Of a stretch of DNA of 64,000 nt, positions 37,640 through 46,417 are shown piece after piece. Position 1 is the stretch's first letter. The number at the start of each line of letters is the position of its first letter. The position numbers and the translations under genes were made by a program. A model generated the notes under the pieces. The model had not been told where the DNA came from, did no database searches, and saw only the letters and a program-made list of their open reading frames with translations. Location: NCBI RefSeq assembly GCF_010119245.1, contig NZ_WNKG01000003.1, positions 310,001 to 374,000 on the forward strand, given 5' to 3'. The stretch is from Cyclobacterium salsum (lineage in GTDB: Bacteria > Bacteroidota > Bacteroidia > Cytophagales > Cyclobacteriaceae).

Positions 37640-39349
37640 ATGAAAATATTAAACTATATCATACTTTGCGCAGGAATTTTAGTCATTGGGATTTCAGGTT
37701 GTGATGAATCAGCCATTTTGGAAGAAGTCCCATTGGATTTTGCCAGTCCGGAAAATTCCTACATTACGTTCTCGGATTTCAATGCTGCCGTTTACTCTCT
37801 TTATGACCAATCCAGAGTGATTTTATCCGATGGGGAGCATCGGCCCCTGGACTATATTTATGGAACCGACCTGGGATATAACGGTGCCAACCAGCTTCAT
37901 GTGCGTTTTGGCTCTTATTTAGCCACCTTATTACCAACCAGCGGAATGGTGGAATTCCATTGGAGACAGTACTATCGGATAATTTCTGGTGCTAATACTA
38001 TACTTAGCCGAATGGAAAGTTCCATGATGAACGAGCAGGAAATGACCTTGATTGAAGCTCAGGCTAAATTATTCCGGGGATTTGCTTACCGGAACCTGGC
38101 CCACCTTTATGGTGGCGTTCCCCTGGTATTGGAAGAAGTAAGTTCTCCAAAAACAGATTATGTTAGATCAAGCCGGGAGGAAGTTTACCTACAGGCCGCT
38201 GAAGATTTGGAATTTGCTGCTGCCAACCTCCCGGGTATCACCGAGGTGCGGGATGGAGAGATCAATAACCTGGCAGCCAATCATATCCTGGCAGAGGTAT
38301 ATGTTTCATTGGAAAGGTGGACGGATGCGATTGAAGCAGCTAGTGTGGTGATCAATGATCCCAACACCGAATTGATGACTGAACGATTTGGCTCCCTGGC
38401 CAGTGAGCCGGGAGATGTGTACTGGGACTTGTTCCGAAGATACAACCAAAACAGAGGAGTGGGTAATACCGAAGGGATTTGGGTGTGGCAATACGAAGTG
38501 GACATTCCTGGGGGAGCCATTTCTTCTTCATCAAAAATTGGCCCCCAACTGGAAAGAGACCATGCCCCCAGACCCTGGAGTTTTATAGTCCGAGATCCAT
38601 CAGGCGTTGCTCCTTTCCTGTCCCAGGGTGTATCGGATTACACGGGAGGTCGCGGAATCGGCAGGTTCAGGGGAACGAACCACTTTAATTATGGAATCTG
38701 GCATTACGATTGGGAGGATATGCGCAATTCCGAACATAATTTTATCCGGGATGTGGCCTTTAACAACCCTGAATCGGAATGGTATGGACAAAAAATATCC
38801 GATCACATGTCTTTGTTCAGGCAGTCTTTGGACGATACCATTCGGTATTTCTATCCTTATCAATCCAAAGTCACCACCCCAGGCCAGCATCCACCCGAAC
38901 TCTATATAGATCCCGAATTAAAATTGCTGAACTCTTCCACAGCTGGAACTACCTACAGTGACCAATACCATATCCGACTGGCAGAAACCTATTTGCTACG
39001 TGCAGAGGCCTATCTTGGTAACAATCAACCCACAGAAGCTGCCAACGATATCAATGTGGTCAGGGAAAGGGCCAATGCCAAACTGGTAAGTCCGGGAGAG
39101 GTGGACATCGATTTTATTCTGGATGAACGCATGCGCGAACTCGGAGTAGAAGAAAAACGGCGCCTGACCTTAAATCGCCTGGGCCTACTCTACGAACGAA
39201 CAAACCGGTACTGTGAAGGCCGGCCTGATGTAACCAATTTCGGTGTGGACGTGCAGCCTTACCACAACCTGTTCCCCATCCCCTTTTCCGAGATCGAACG
39301 AAATACCGGTGCCCAACTGGCACAAAATCCCGGCTATGCGGCCGAATAG
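37640..39349 (+). CDS. susD: SusD/RagB-family glycan-binding lipoprotein (SusD4)
   Basis: A 569-residue partner of SusC4. Lipobox GISGC gives Cys21, followed by DESAILEEVP. SusD motifs are EAQAKLFRGFAYRNLAHLYG, YHIRLAETYLLRAEAYLGN and NDINVVRERANAKL, with EKRRLTLNRLGLLYERT near the end. The last codons overlap a GC-rich hairpin that continues into a T/C-rich stretch. Confidence 0.95.
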   Translation: MKILNYIILCAGILVIGISGCDESAILEEVPLDFASPENSYITFSDFNAAVYSLYDQSRVILSDGEHRPLDYIYGTDLGYNGANQLHVRFGSYLATLLPTSGMVEFHWRQYYRIISGANTILSRMESSMMNEQEMTLIEAQAKLFRGFAYRNLAHLYGGVPLVLEEVSSPKTDYVRSSREEVYLQAAEDLEFAAANLPGITEVRDGEINNLAANHILAEVYVSLERWTDAIEAASVVINDPNTELMTERFGSLASEPGDVYWDLFRRYNQNRGVGNTEGIWVWQYEVDIPGGAISSSSKIGPQLERDHAPRPWSFIVRDPSGVAPFLSQGVSDYTGGRGIGRFRGTNHFNYGIWHYDWEDMRNSEHNFIRDVAFNNPESEWYGQKISDHMSLFRQSLDDTIRYFYPYQSKVTTPGQHPPELYIDPELKLLNSSTAGTTYSDQYHIRLAETYLLRAEAYLGNNQPTEAANDINVVRERANAKLVSPGEVDIDFILDERMRELGVEEKRRLTLNRLGLLYERTNRYCEGRPDVTNFGVDVQPYHNLFPIPFSEIERNTGAQLAQNPGYAAE

Positions 39350-39365
39350 GCCGGGGTTTCTTTCT
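39329..39365 (+). terminator. Possible terminator overlapping SusD4 stop
   Basis: CCCGGC (39329-39334) and GCCGGG (39350-39355) form a 6-bp stem spanning the stop codon, followed by TTTCTTTCTTA. It would separate SusC4/SusD4 from the sulfatase pair. Confidence 0.5.
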
Positions 39366-39449
39366 TATATAAATTCAGGAAATAACCCGATCTTTGATTA
39401 TATTATGCCCGATTAACAAATTTTACACCCGAAACCAAGCATTTATTTT

Positions 39450-41084
39450 ATGAAAAATGTGCTCCAAATAATCACCCTATTTGCTGTCCCTTTGATTTTT
39501 GGCTGTTCGTCGACGGAGGAAGAAACAGAGAAACGCTCCCCCAATATCCTCTTCGTGATCAGCGATGACCAGTCCTTTGCCCATACCAGCTTTGCGGGAA
39601 GTAAATTTGTCCAGACTCCTGCCTTTGACCGGGTAGCCAGGGAAGGAGTGTATTTTACCAATTGTATCGCCGGTTCGCCCGGTTGTGCCCCTTCCCGGAG
39701 CAGCATCATTACCGGCCGCCACCACTGGCAAAACGAACAATCCGGACAACATGCAGCCCCCTGGCTAAAGAAGCATGTGCCTTTTGTGGATTTGCTGGAT
39801 AAAAATGGCTATATCACGGGTCGAACCGGAAAGGGAGTATCCCCCTTCCGGTATGCCCGGGATGAAAATGATTCCCTTTGGAGGGAGACCGATGCTGCCG
39901 GGATCGCTCATAGCACTATCCGCTATGAACCAGGAACCGAAGGAGATGCCCGACCTGCCAATCAGATAAATACCCTGAATTATTTTGAAAACTTCAAGTA
40001 TTTCATGGAAAATGTAAGGGAAGCCGATGATCCTTTTTTCTTTTGGTACGGTGCCACGGAACCCCACCGGGCCTTTGAGCAGGATTCCTGGAAACGCACC
40101 GATAAAAAGCTTTCCGATGCGGAAGTTCCCGGTTTTCTTCCCGATCATCCCGTTGTAAGGGGTGATCTGCTGGACTATGCCGTAGAAATTGAATGGTTTG
40201 ATCAACACCTGCAATACATGCTGGAATACCTGGAAGAAACAGGTGAACTGGAAAACACCATCATTATCGTTACTTCTGATAACGGCATGGCTTTCCCCAG
40301 AGCAAAGGCCAATGGTTACGATTATGGTATCCATGTTCCCCTGGCCATTCGCTATCCCAGTGCCTTTCCTTCGGGCCGCACCGTGGACGATCCCATTAAT
40401 TTCATCGACCTGGCACCCACCATTCTTGACCTGACCCATACCAGTGCGGATGGAATGTTGCCAATTACAGGAGAAAGCATCCGAAATATTTTGGAATCTC
40501 CCAGAGAAGGTACGGTGGACCCCTCAAGGAAGTTTGTATTTTCCGGTCGCGAGCGACACTCTTCCTCACGTTATCAGAATTGGGGATATCCACAGCGGAT
40601 GATAAGGAACCAGGAACATTTATTGATTTGGAACATAAAGCCCGATCGCTGGCCAGCAGGGGCTCCCCAACGGATAGACCCGGAAAATGAAAACGAGTTG
40701 CTGCCCCTTTATGGGATGGACGAAGAGGGCGAACACCATTCAGATTGGGCTTTTACCGATGTGGATGCGGCTCCTTCAAAATCCTTTCTGGTAGAAAACC
40801 GGAATGAGGAAGACGTGCGGCCATTTTTTGAAGCAGCCTTCGAAAAAAATCCGGAAGTGCAACTTTATAATATCCAATCGGATCCCGATTGCATGAATAA
40901 CCTGGCAGATGATCCTGATTTTGCCGAAATCAAAGAAGAATTGCGGCAGGCCCTGCTGACCGAGCTGCGGGAAACAGAAGATCCCCGGGTAGTAGGCCCC
41001 GATCCGGAAGTGTTTGATTCCTACCTGCGCTACAGTCCCATGCGGGAATTTCCAAAACCCATCGAAGGAAGTACGTTAAAATGA
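39450..41084 (+). CDS. S1-family sulfatase, heparan N-sulfatase-like lipoprotein (sulfatase 5)
   Basis: A 544-residue sulfatase lipoprotein (lipobox LIFGC, Cys19). Metal motif VISDDQ at 36-41; formylglycine motif CAPSR at 79-83, then SSIITGRHHWQNE. The HTSFAGSKFVQTPAFDRVAR and TSDNGMAFPRAKANGYDYG stretches follow the pattern of N-sulfoglucosamine sulfohydrolase-like S1 enzymes. Its stop overlaps the start of the next sulfatase by 4 bp (ATGA), so the two are co-translated. Substrate class is inferred only. Confidence 0.93.
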   Translation: MKNVLQIITLFAVPLIFGCSSTEEETEKRSPNILFVISDDQSFAHTSFAGSKFVQTPAFDRVAREGVYFTNCIAGSPGCAPSRSSIITGRHHWQNEQSGQHAAPWLKKHVPFVDLLDKNGYITGRTGKGVSPFRYARDENDSLWRETDAAGIAHSTIRYEPGTEGDARPANQINTLNYFENFKYFMENVREADDPFFFWYGATEPHRAFEQDSWKRTDKKLSDAEVPGFLPDHPVVRGDLLDYAVEIEWFDQHLQYMLEYLEETGELENTIIIVTSDNGMAFPRAKANGYDYGIHVPLAIRYPSAFPSGRTVDDPINFIDLAPTILDLTHTSADGMLPITGESIRNILESPREGTVDPSRKFVFSGRERHSSSRYQNWGYPQRMIRNQEHLLIWNIKPDRWPAGAPQRIDPENENELLPLYGMDEEGEHHSDWAFTDVDAAPSKSFLVENRNEEDVRPFFEAAFEKNPEVQLYNIQSDPDCMNNLADDPDFAEIKEELRQALLTELRETEDPRVVGPDPEVFDSYLRYSPMREFPKPIEGSTLK

Positions 41085-43006
41085 TTGGTTTAGATCGTTT
41101 TGGAAGGGTATCGCTTGTCTTGGTTTTTCTTTTGCTTAGCAAGGGAGGCCTGGCCCGGGAAATGTCCCCTGACCGACCCAACGTACTTTGGATTACCTGT
41201 GAGGATATCAGTCCCTACCTGGGGAGCTATGGTTTTGACCAGGCGCATACGCCCAACCTCGACAAGTTGGCCAAAAAGTCTATCCAATATAGCCAGGCCT
41301 ACGCCGATGCCCCTGTCTGTGCGGTAGCCCGGGCCACCATCCTGTCGGGAATGTTTGCATCCACTACCGGTACCCACCAAATGCGCACAAGGGTGCAGTT
41401 GCCAAATCAGATTCCTGCCTATCCTAAAATTTTAAGGGAGGCAGGCTATTATTGTACCAACAATAGCAAGAAAGATTACAATTCCAATTTCATCAATGAC
41501 CCCGATCTTTGGGACGAATCCAGCAACCAGGCACATTATAAAAACAGGGAAGACGCTCAACCTTTTTTTGCTGTTTTCAATCTTACGGTTACCCACGAAA
41601 GCCAGCTTAGCGAGGAAAGGATCCAATACTATGTAGAAAATGGTTTGATTCCGGAAAAACCCCGGATTGATCCGGCGGATATCGTACTGCCCCCTTACCA
41701 CCCCGATCTACCCGAAATCAGGGAAGATTGGGCAAGGTTTCACGACCTGATCACCTTGATGGATGCTCAGGTAGGGGAATTGTTGGAGGAACTGGAAGCG
41801 GCGGGTCTTGCCGAAAATACGGTTGTTTTTTTCTATTCGGATCATGGCGGGCAATTGTCCCGCTCCAAGCGCTACATTTACAATGTAGGCACCCAGGTAC
41901 CCATGATGGTACACCTTCCTGAAAAATGGGAACACTGGTCACCGCTGCCTGCCGGAAGCGTGGATGAATCCCTGGTAAGTTTTGTGGATTTGGCACCAAC
42001 CCTGCTTTCCATTACCGGTTGTGACATTCCTGCCATCATGCAGGGAAGGTCCTTTCTGGGAAAGGAATCCACGGAATCCCCTGATTTTGTCCATTTTTTC
42101 AGGGATAGAATGGCCGAACGCTATGATTTCTCCAGGGCAGTGACCGATGGAAAATATTATTATATCCGAAATTTTATGCCCCACAGACCCAGGGGTCGGG
42201 ATTCCCGGTACGGCTACCAGGTGCAAGCCAATTGGCGGGCCTATGAAACGGCTTACGAGGCAGGGAATACCAATGAAATTCAATCCCAATTTTACGAACC
42301 CAAACCCCTGGAACAATTCTTTGATACAGAAGCAGACCCCTGGCAGGTAGATAACCTTATCGAACAGCCGGCATCCAAAGCCAGGGTGAAAAGCATGTCT
42401 AAAGAACTGGATCGCTGGATGGTGGAGACCAGGGATGTGGGATTGATTCCGGAGCCCATGTTTCATGAAATGGCAGGAAAAGGAAAAAAACATGCCACCC
42501 TTTATGAATATGCGCAAAGTAAGGATTATCAGGTCCGGAAAATACTGAAAGCAGCGAAGGCTGCTACGGCTGATAATGCTGGAAATTTACTGAAGTATTT
42601 GAAAGTGAATGACCCCATCATCCGGTATTGGGGAGCCTATGGAATTTTTCTTCATCCGGATCAAAGCGACAGGGTTCAAAGTAGTTTAAAGGCCATGATC
42701 CGGGAGGATGAATCCGCAGCCAATAGAATCATGGCTGCCCAGGCGCTTGCCCTGTGCGGAGATGCGGATACCGCCTTTGAAACCATCATGAAGGAAGCAC
42801 TAGCAACCCCCCATGGCTATGTATTGCTACAAGCCCTCAATACCTTTCAATACAGCCATACGGACGACAGGCTAAGCCTGGAAGATTGGCAAACCTTTAA
42901 GGAAAAGGAATTTGTAGCCAATGATCCCGGAGCTGGATTGGGCTATCCCCAGCGCATCATCGATGATGCCATTGCCCTATTTCCTGAGCGGCGAAAGGTG
43001 GATTGA
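41081..43006 (+). CDS. S1-family sulfatase with CAVAR motif and HEAT-like C-terminus (sulfatase 6)
   Basis: A 641-residue exported protein. The signal peptide ends near KGGLA (residue 25). The sulfatase domain spans about 30-480: WITCEDISPYLGSYG, then APVCAVARATILSG, and FFYSDHGGQLSRSKR. The modification motif is CAVAR (80-84), so the Pro of C-x-P-x-R is Val, while Arg is kept. Residues about 490-625 form short helical repeats like HEAT repeats (VNDPIIRYWGAYGIFLH, ANRIMAAQALALCGDADTAF), an arrangement known in heparan N-sulfatase-like proteins. It overlaps sulfatase 5 by 4 bp. The Pro change may alter or prevent formylglycine formation. Confidence 0.9.
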   Translation: MIGLDRFGRVSLVLVFLLLSKGGLAREMSPDRPNVLWITCEDISPYLGSYGFDQAHTPNLDKLAKKSIQYSQAYADAPVCAVARATILSGMFASTTGTHQMRTRVQLPNQIPAYPKILREAGYYCTNNSKKDYNSNFINDPDLWDESSNQAHYKNREDAQPFFAVFNLTVTHESQLSEERIQYYVENGLIPEKPRIDPADIVLPPYHPDLPEIREDWARFHDLITLMDAQVGELLEELEAAGLAENTVVFFYSDHGGQLSRSKRYIYNVGTQVPMMVHLPEKWEHWSPLPAGSVDESLVSFVDLAPTLLSITGCDIPAIMQGRSFLGKESTESPDFVHFFRDRMAERYDFSRAVTDGKYYYIRNFMPHRPRGRDSRYGYQVQANWRAYETAYEAGNTNEIQSQFYEPKPLEQFFDTEADPWQVDNLIEQPASKARVKSMSKELDRWMVETRDVGLIPEPMFHEMAGKGKKHATLYEYAQSKDYQVRKILKAAKAATADNAGNLLKYLKVNDPIIRYWGAYGIFLHPDQSDRVQSSLKAMIREDESAANRIMAAQALALCGDADTAFETIMKEALATPHGYVLLQALNTFQYSHTDDRLSLEDWQTFKEKEFVANDPGAGLGYPQRIIDDAIALFPERRKVD

Positions 43007-43044
43007 TGGTGGCAAATAATGACTGAATTCACTATATTTATTCC

Positions 43045-43653
43045 ATGAATGCCAAAAATGACGATACCGTCAAAGAACCGGATTTGGAATACACCAATTA
43101 TTCCTATGCCGACTACCTGACCTGGCAGATGGAGGAAGTGGTGGAGCTGATCAAAGGGAAAATCTTTAAAAAAGCAGCGGCTGCACCTAGACGTATCCAT
43201 CAACGGATTTCAATAAAGTTAGCTGCTAAGCTCTATAACTTCCTGGAAGCCAAACCCTGTCAAGTTTACGATGCCCCCTTTGATGTGCGTTTTCCAAAGG
43301 CCTCAAAAGAGGATGAAAAAATTCACGATGTGGTACAACCGGACATCTGTGTGATTTGCGATACCGAAAAACTGGACGACCGGGGCTGCATCGGGGCACC
43401 GGACTTGATCGTAGAGATTCTTTCCCCCAGCAATAGCAAAACAGAATTGAAGCATAAGTTCGAGCTTTATGAGTCTCACGGGGTTCGGGAATATTGGATC
43501 ATCCATTCTGAAACCCAGGATTTGCTCATCTACAGCCTTATCAATGAAAAATATGTCCCTTCAATTTTGTTTACTTCTGGGCATGTGGTGGAGTCCAAGG
43601 TGATTAAGGGGTTTAAACTGGATTTGGAAGCGTTTTTTGGAGATATCGAATAG
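43045..43653 (+). CDS. Uma2-family (DUF820) PD-(D/E)XK-like nuclease, intact (copy 3)
   Basis: A 202-residue Uma2-family protein, the only intact one of four copies in the window. The restriction-endonuclease-like core shows QPDICVICDTEKL (98-110), GAPDLIVEILSPSN (117-130, with Asp120 and Glu124), Lys138, and GVREYWIIHSETQDL (146-160). No signal peptide, so cytoplasmic. The biological role of this family is not established; it is often present in many copies and sometimes linked to mobile DNA. It lies 38 bp after sulfatase 6, and the gene that follows starts ~270 bp later. The three decayed copies suggest repeated duplication and loss. Confidence 0.88.
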   Translation: MNAKNDDTVKEPDLEYTNYSYADYLTWQMEEVVELIKGKIFKKAAAAPRRIHQRISIKLAAKLYNFLEAKPCQVYDAPFDVRFPKASKEDEKIHDVVQPDICVICDTEKLDDRGCIGAPDLIVEILSPSNSKTELKHKFELYESHGVREYWIIHSETQDLLIYSLINEKYVPSILFTSGHVVESKVIKGFKLDLEAFFGDIE

Positions 43654-43922
43654 ATTTAAAACCAATGCTTATTCGGTTAAAGGCAAAAGCAAAACTAGTG
43701 GATCCTGCGGAAGTTATTGACCAATCTACCAATGATAAACATACTGGCATATCCTCTGGAATAAGCTGGTACCCAACCAGAAATCCAACTGGTTTTGGTT
43801 ACCAAATGGAACGTGATCGTTTGATTAATTGAATCCTCTCTGGAGTCTTCGCTTATTAAAATTCAATGTTGAATTTGAGGGCCAAAGGTAGAACGATTTT
43901 ACATACAACTAATTTTAAGAAA
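43654..43922. other. Gap with unrecognised 55-codon ORF
   Basis: ATG 43665 opens a 55-codon ORF ending at 43832 (contains AKLVDPAEVIDQSTND and SSGISWYPTRNPTGFGYQME). It reads like part of a real protein but was not recognised and has no domain-size length. It may be a relic. The rest should hold the promoter of the AGE-family gene. Confidence 0.35.
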
Positions 43923-45395
43923 ATGAAGAAACCGATTGTTAACCAATTTTTGACATTTATTTTTATCCCACTTTTATTTGTTAGCAACTACTCGCTCTTT
44001 GCCCAGGACCTAATGCGTGGGGATTATTGGAAACAACAGGTAATAGACGATGTACTGGAACCTTGGACTGAATTTGCCCGGGATAAGGAATTTGGATCAT
44101 TCCATACCCTTCTCGATAAAGACTGGAAAGTAGGGGAAAAGCAGGAGAAGTATCCGGGAATGATCGCCCGGCATCTTTTTTCCTATTCCGTAGGCTACCA
44201 TGTAACAGGAGACGAAAATTACCTCGAACTGGCTCAGGAAACCTTTGATTATTTAATCAAAAACGGCTGGGATCACCAATACGGCGGGTGGTTCCATGAA
44301 CTGGATCGCTCAGGAAATGCCGTTTCTATGGACAAGGATATGTTCATGAATGCCTATGCCATTACTGGACTGGCCATGTATTATATCGTAACCCGGAATG
44401 AGGAGGTGAAACACTACCTGGATAAAAGTATCGACATTATGGAAAATCAAGCCTGGGATCCTGAAAATGGCGGCTATTTCCGTCGATTAGATCGAGACTT
44501 CCGCATCCAAGATTCAAACAAGGTTTTTTCTCCTCAATTGGCACCTGTCTCGGGTTATTTGCTCTACCTATACGCCGCAACACGGGAGGAAAAATACCTT
44601 CAGAAAAGTGAACAACTACTGGAGATGACGTTGACCCGCATGAACGATAAAAAAAGCGGGTGGATTATGGAGGGCTTCGACCGGAATTGGAATTCCCTTC
44701 AACAAAGGAACGAAATGATGAATACAGGTCACAATGTGGAAGTGGCCTGGATGCTCACGCGGCTTTACGCACTTACCGGTAAAGAAAACTATAAGGAGGA
44801 GGCCTTAAGATTGAATGAGCAACTTTTAAAATATGCTTTTGACAAAGACGCTGGGATTTGGTACCATAAACTCAGAGTTGACCATCCGGAACTACATAGC
44901 GAGGACAGCCCCTGGTGGGTGCAAGCCTATGGCAATATGTTTCAGCTTTATCTTTATGCCCTTTCCGACAAAGAGGAATCCTTGGGTAATTTTAAAAGGG
45001 GCGCTACTTTCTGGAACAATAACTTTATTGATAAGCAAAAAGGGGGAACCTATTTGAGTGTGGATAAACAAGGTAATTTTATCAACAGCAGTAAAGGGGT
45101 GGTGACAAAAACCTCCTATCATGCTGTAGAAAACGGATTCCTGACCATGCTCTACCTGGATTATTGGGTCAATGAGCAGCCTGTTACCCTGTTTTATCAC
45201 ATCAATTCAGCGACTACTGAAAAGCTGTTTCCCTTGTTATTGGAGGATCTCAATTACGATATAAAAAAAGTACGGATTGACGGCAAGTGCTGGAACAAAA
45301 TAGATCAAGATCAAGGAAGCATCCGTTTACCAAAACGAGGAAATTATACTATGGAAGTTGTTTTGCAAAAAACGCAGTCTAAACCCAGGAATTAA
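43923..45395 (+). CDS. Exported AGE-family (N-acylglucosamine 2-epimerase-like) protein
   Basis: A 490-residue protein with an (alpha/alpha)6-barrel AGE fold. ATG 43923 gives a signal peptide ending near SLFAQ (residue 27); the open frame extends to 43866 without signal character. Typical repeated stretches are NGWDHQYGGWFHELDRSGN, AWDPENGGYFRRLDRD and NTGHNVEVAWMLTRLYALTG, the last with the His expected in the catalytic centre. The family includes GlcNAc 2-epimerases, cellobiose 2-epimerases and aldose-ketose isomerases; export suggests action on oligosaccharides in the periplasm. The exact sugar is unknown. Confidence 0.88.
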   Translation: MKKPIVNQFLTFIFIPLLFVSNYSLFAQDLMRGDYWKQQVIDDVLEPWTEFARDKEFGSFHTLLDKDWKVGEKQEKYPGMIARHLFSYSVGYHVTGDENYLELAQETFDYLIKNGWDHQYGGWFHELDRSGNAVSMDKDMFMNAYAITGLAMYYIVTRNEEVKHYLDKSIDIMENQAWDPENGGYFRRLDRDFRIQDSNKVFSPQLAPVSGYLLYLYAATREEKYLQKSEQLLEMTLTRMNDKKSGWIMEGFDRNWNSLQQRNEMMNTGHNVEVAWMLTRLYALTGKENYKEEALRLNEQLLKYAFDKDAGIWYHKLRVDHPELHSEDSPWWVQAYGNMFQLYLYALSDKEESLGNFKRGATFWNNNFIDKQKGGTYLSVDKQGNFINSSKGVVTKTSYHAVENGFLTMLYLDYWVNEQPVTLFYHINSATTEKLFPLLLEDLNYDIKKVRIDGKCWNKIDQDQGSIRLPKRGNYTMEVVLQKTQSKPRN

Positions 45396-45555
45396 GAGCT
45401 TCCTTTTAAGCTACTTAGACACCTTTCGTAAATTTGCTGATTTCTCAGTTGCTATTCCTGTCGATGAAATTGAATGTCGATTCTTCAAGTATTCCAGACA
45501 CCCGGTTTTTGACTCGGTAAGTTTCATTAATGGATTTCTTAAGTGGAAGACAGCC
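45396..45555. other. Convergent intergenic region
   Basis: No gene or clear terminator between the AGE gene and the minus-strand cupin gene. Confidence 0.4.
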
Positions 45556-46062
45556 TTACTTGCCCCAAATCTTTTTTAACCCGTCGCCTTTTCCCAGCAG
45601 GGGATCGGCTTCGGGCAAAGTCACCTGAGCGATGTTTTGATCTGCTTTTGGCCGTTCTCCCTTTTCTCCTTTTAGCAGGTCGGGACTCCTGCCATTGGGA
45701 TAGGCACCCACTACCGTAAATTGATTGTCGTGACTTAGGCACTTATGGCCCACACCCGCGGGAATGATGATGACATCTCCCGGTTTCACCTTCACCTTTT
45801 GACCTTTTTCTCCGCCCAGCAGAATGAGAGCCTGTCCACTAAAGACTCCCAACACTTCGTGGGTATTGCTGTGGTAATGGTGAAAATCATAAACGCCCCA
45901 TCGCCAGCTGTTGGTCCAATTGTTGGAAGCAAATGTTTCTTCCAGCCACCTTGCCGCTTCCGCCCCTTCTTCATCCAAAATATTCTGGTAGAGCAAGAGC
46001 GGTAAGGTGCTGTTAGGGATCACACCCTCGTCTTGGAAATATAGTTTTTTTGGTTGGGACAA
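45556..46062 (-). CDS. Cupin-fold protein, YjlB-like
   Basis: A 168-residue cytoplasmic single-cupin protein. The metal-binding cupin motif 1 is YDFHHYHSNTHEVLGVFSG (His62, His64, Glu69), and motif 2 is PGDVIIIPAGVGHK (His106). The N-terminal DEGVIPNSTLPLLLYQ stretch matches the YjlB-type cupins. The reaction is unknown; such cupins may bind or isomerise small sugars or acids. It diverges from the PQQ dehydrogenase gene across a ~355-bp shared region. Confidence 0.85.
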   Translation of the reverse strand: MSQPKKLYFQDEGVIPNSTLPLLLYQNILDEEGAEAARWLEETFASNNWTNSWRWGVYDFHHYHSNTHEVLGVFSGQALILLGGEKGQKVKVKPGDVIIIPAGVGHKCLSHDNQFTVVGAYPNGRSPDLLKGEKGERPKADQNIAQVTLPEADPLLGKGDGLKKIWGK

Positions 46063-46417
46063 CGTAACAGGTATTTATGAACAAAGAATTAATCAACGGA
46101 TTTTCAGCCGTATTTCCAAAATTTCTACCGATTAAGAATGCCTTCGAACATGTTCAGAAAATACAGGGGAAGTAGCTGCTGTACCTTTAATATGCCAGCT
46201 GAATTTCAAGCAAATGAAAACAAAATATATTCCTTCATCGGAAGGCTTTTTTCTGCGTAATTTGTACCTTTCATAGGGGCAGGTAATTTGGGATGTTTTC
46301 CCAAAAAGCTGTAACATTACTTCCGTAAAGCCTGCCTACCTTATTTATGGAAGGTTTTTGGCCTTTTCCGTACCAAAAAAAATGTAACCTGACCTACCGT
46401 TTGTTTAAAAGACCTGC
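46063..46417. other. Divergent promoter region
   Basis: Lies between the cupin (minus) and PQQ dehydrogenase (plus) starts. AT-rich; no convincing gene, and no clear operator was picked out. Confidence 0.5.

Noticed and set aside
45358-45579. 73-codon plus-strand ORF after the AGE gene
   Set aside because: It overlaps the ends of both neighbouring genes and shows no domain.
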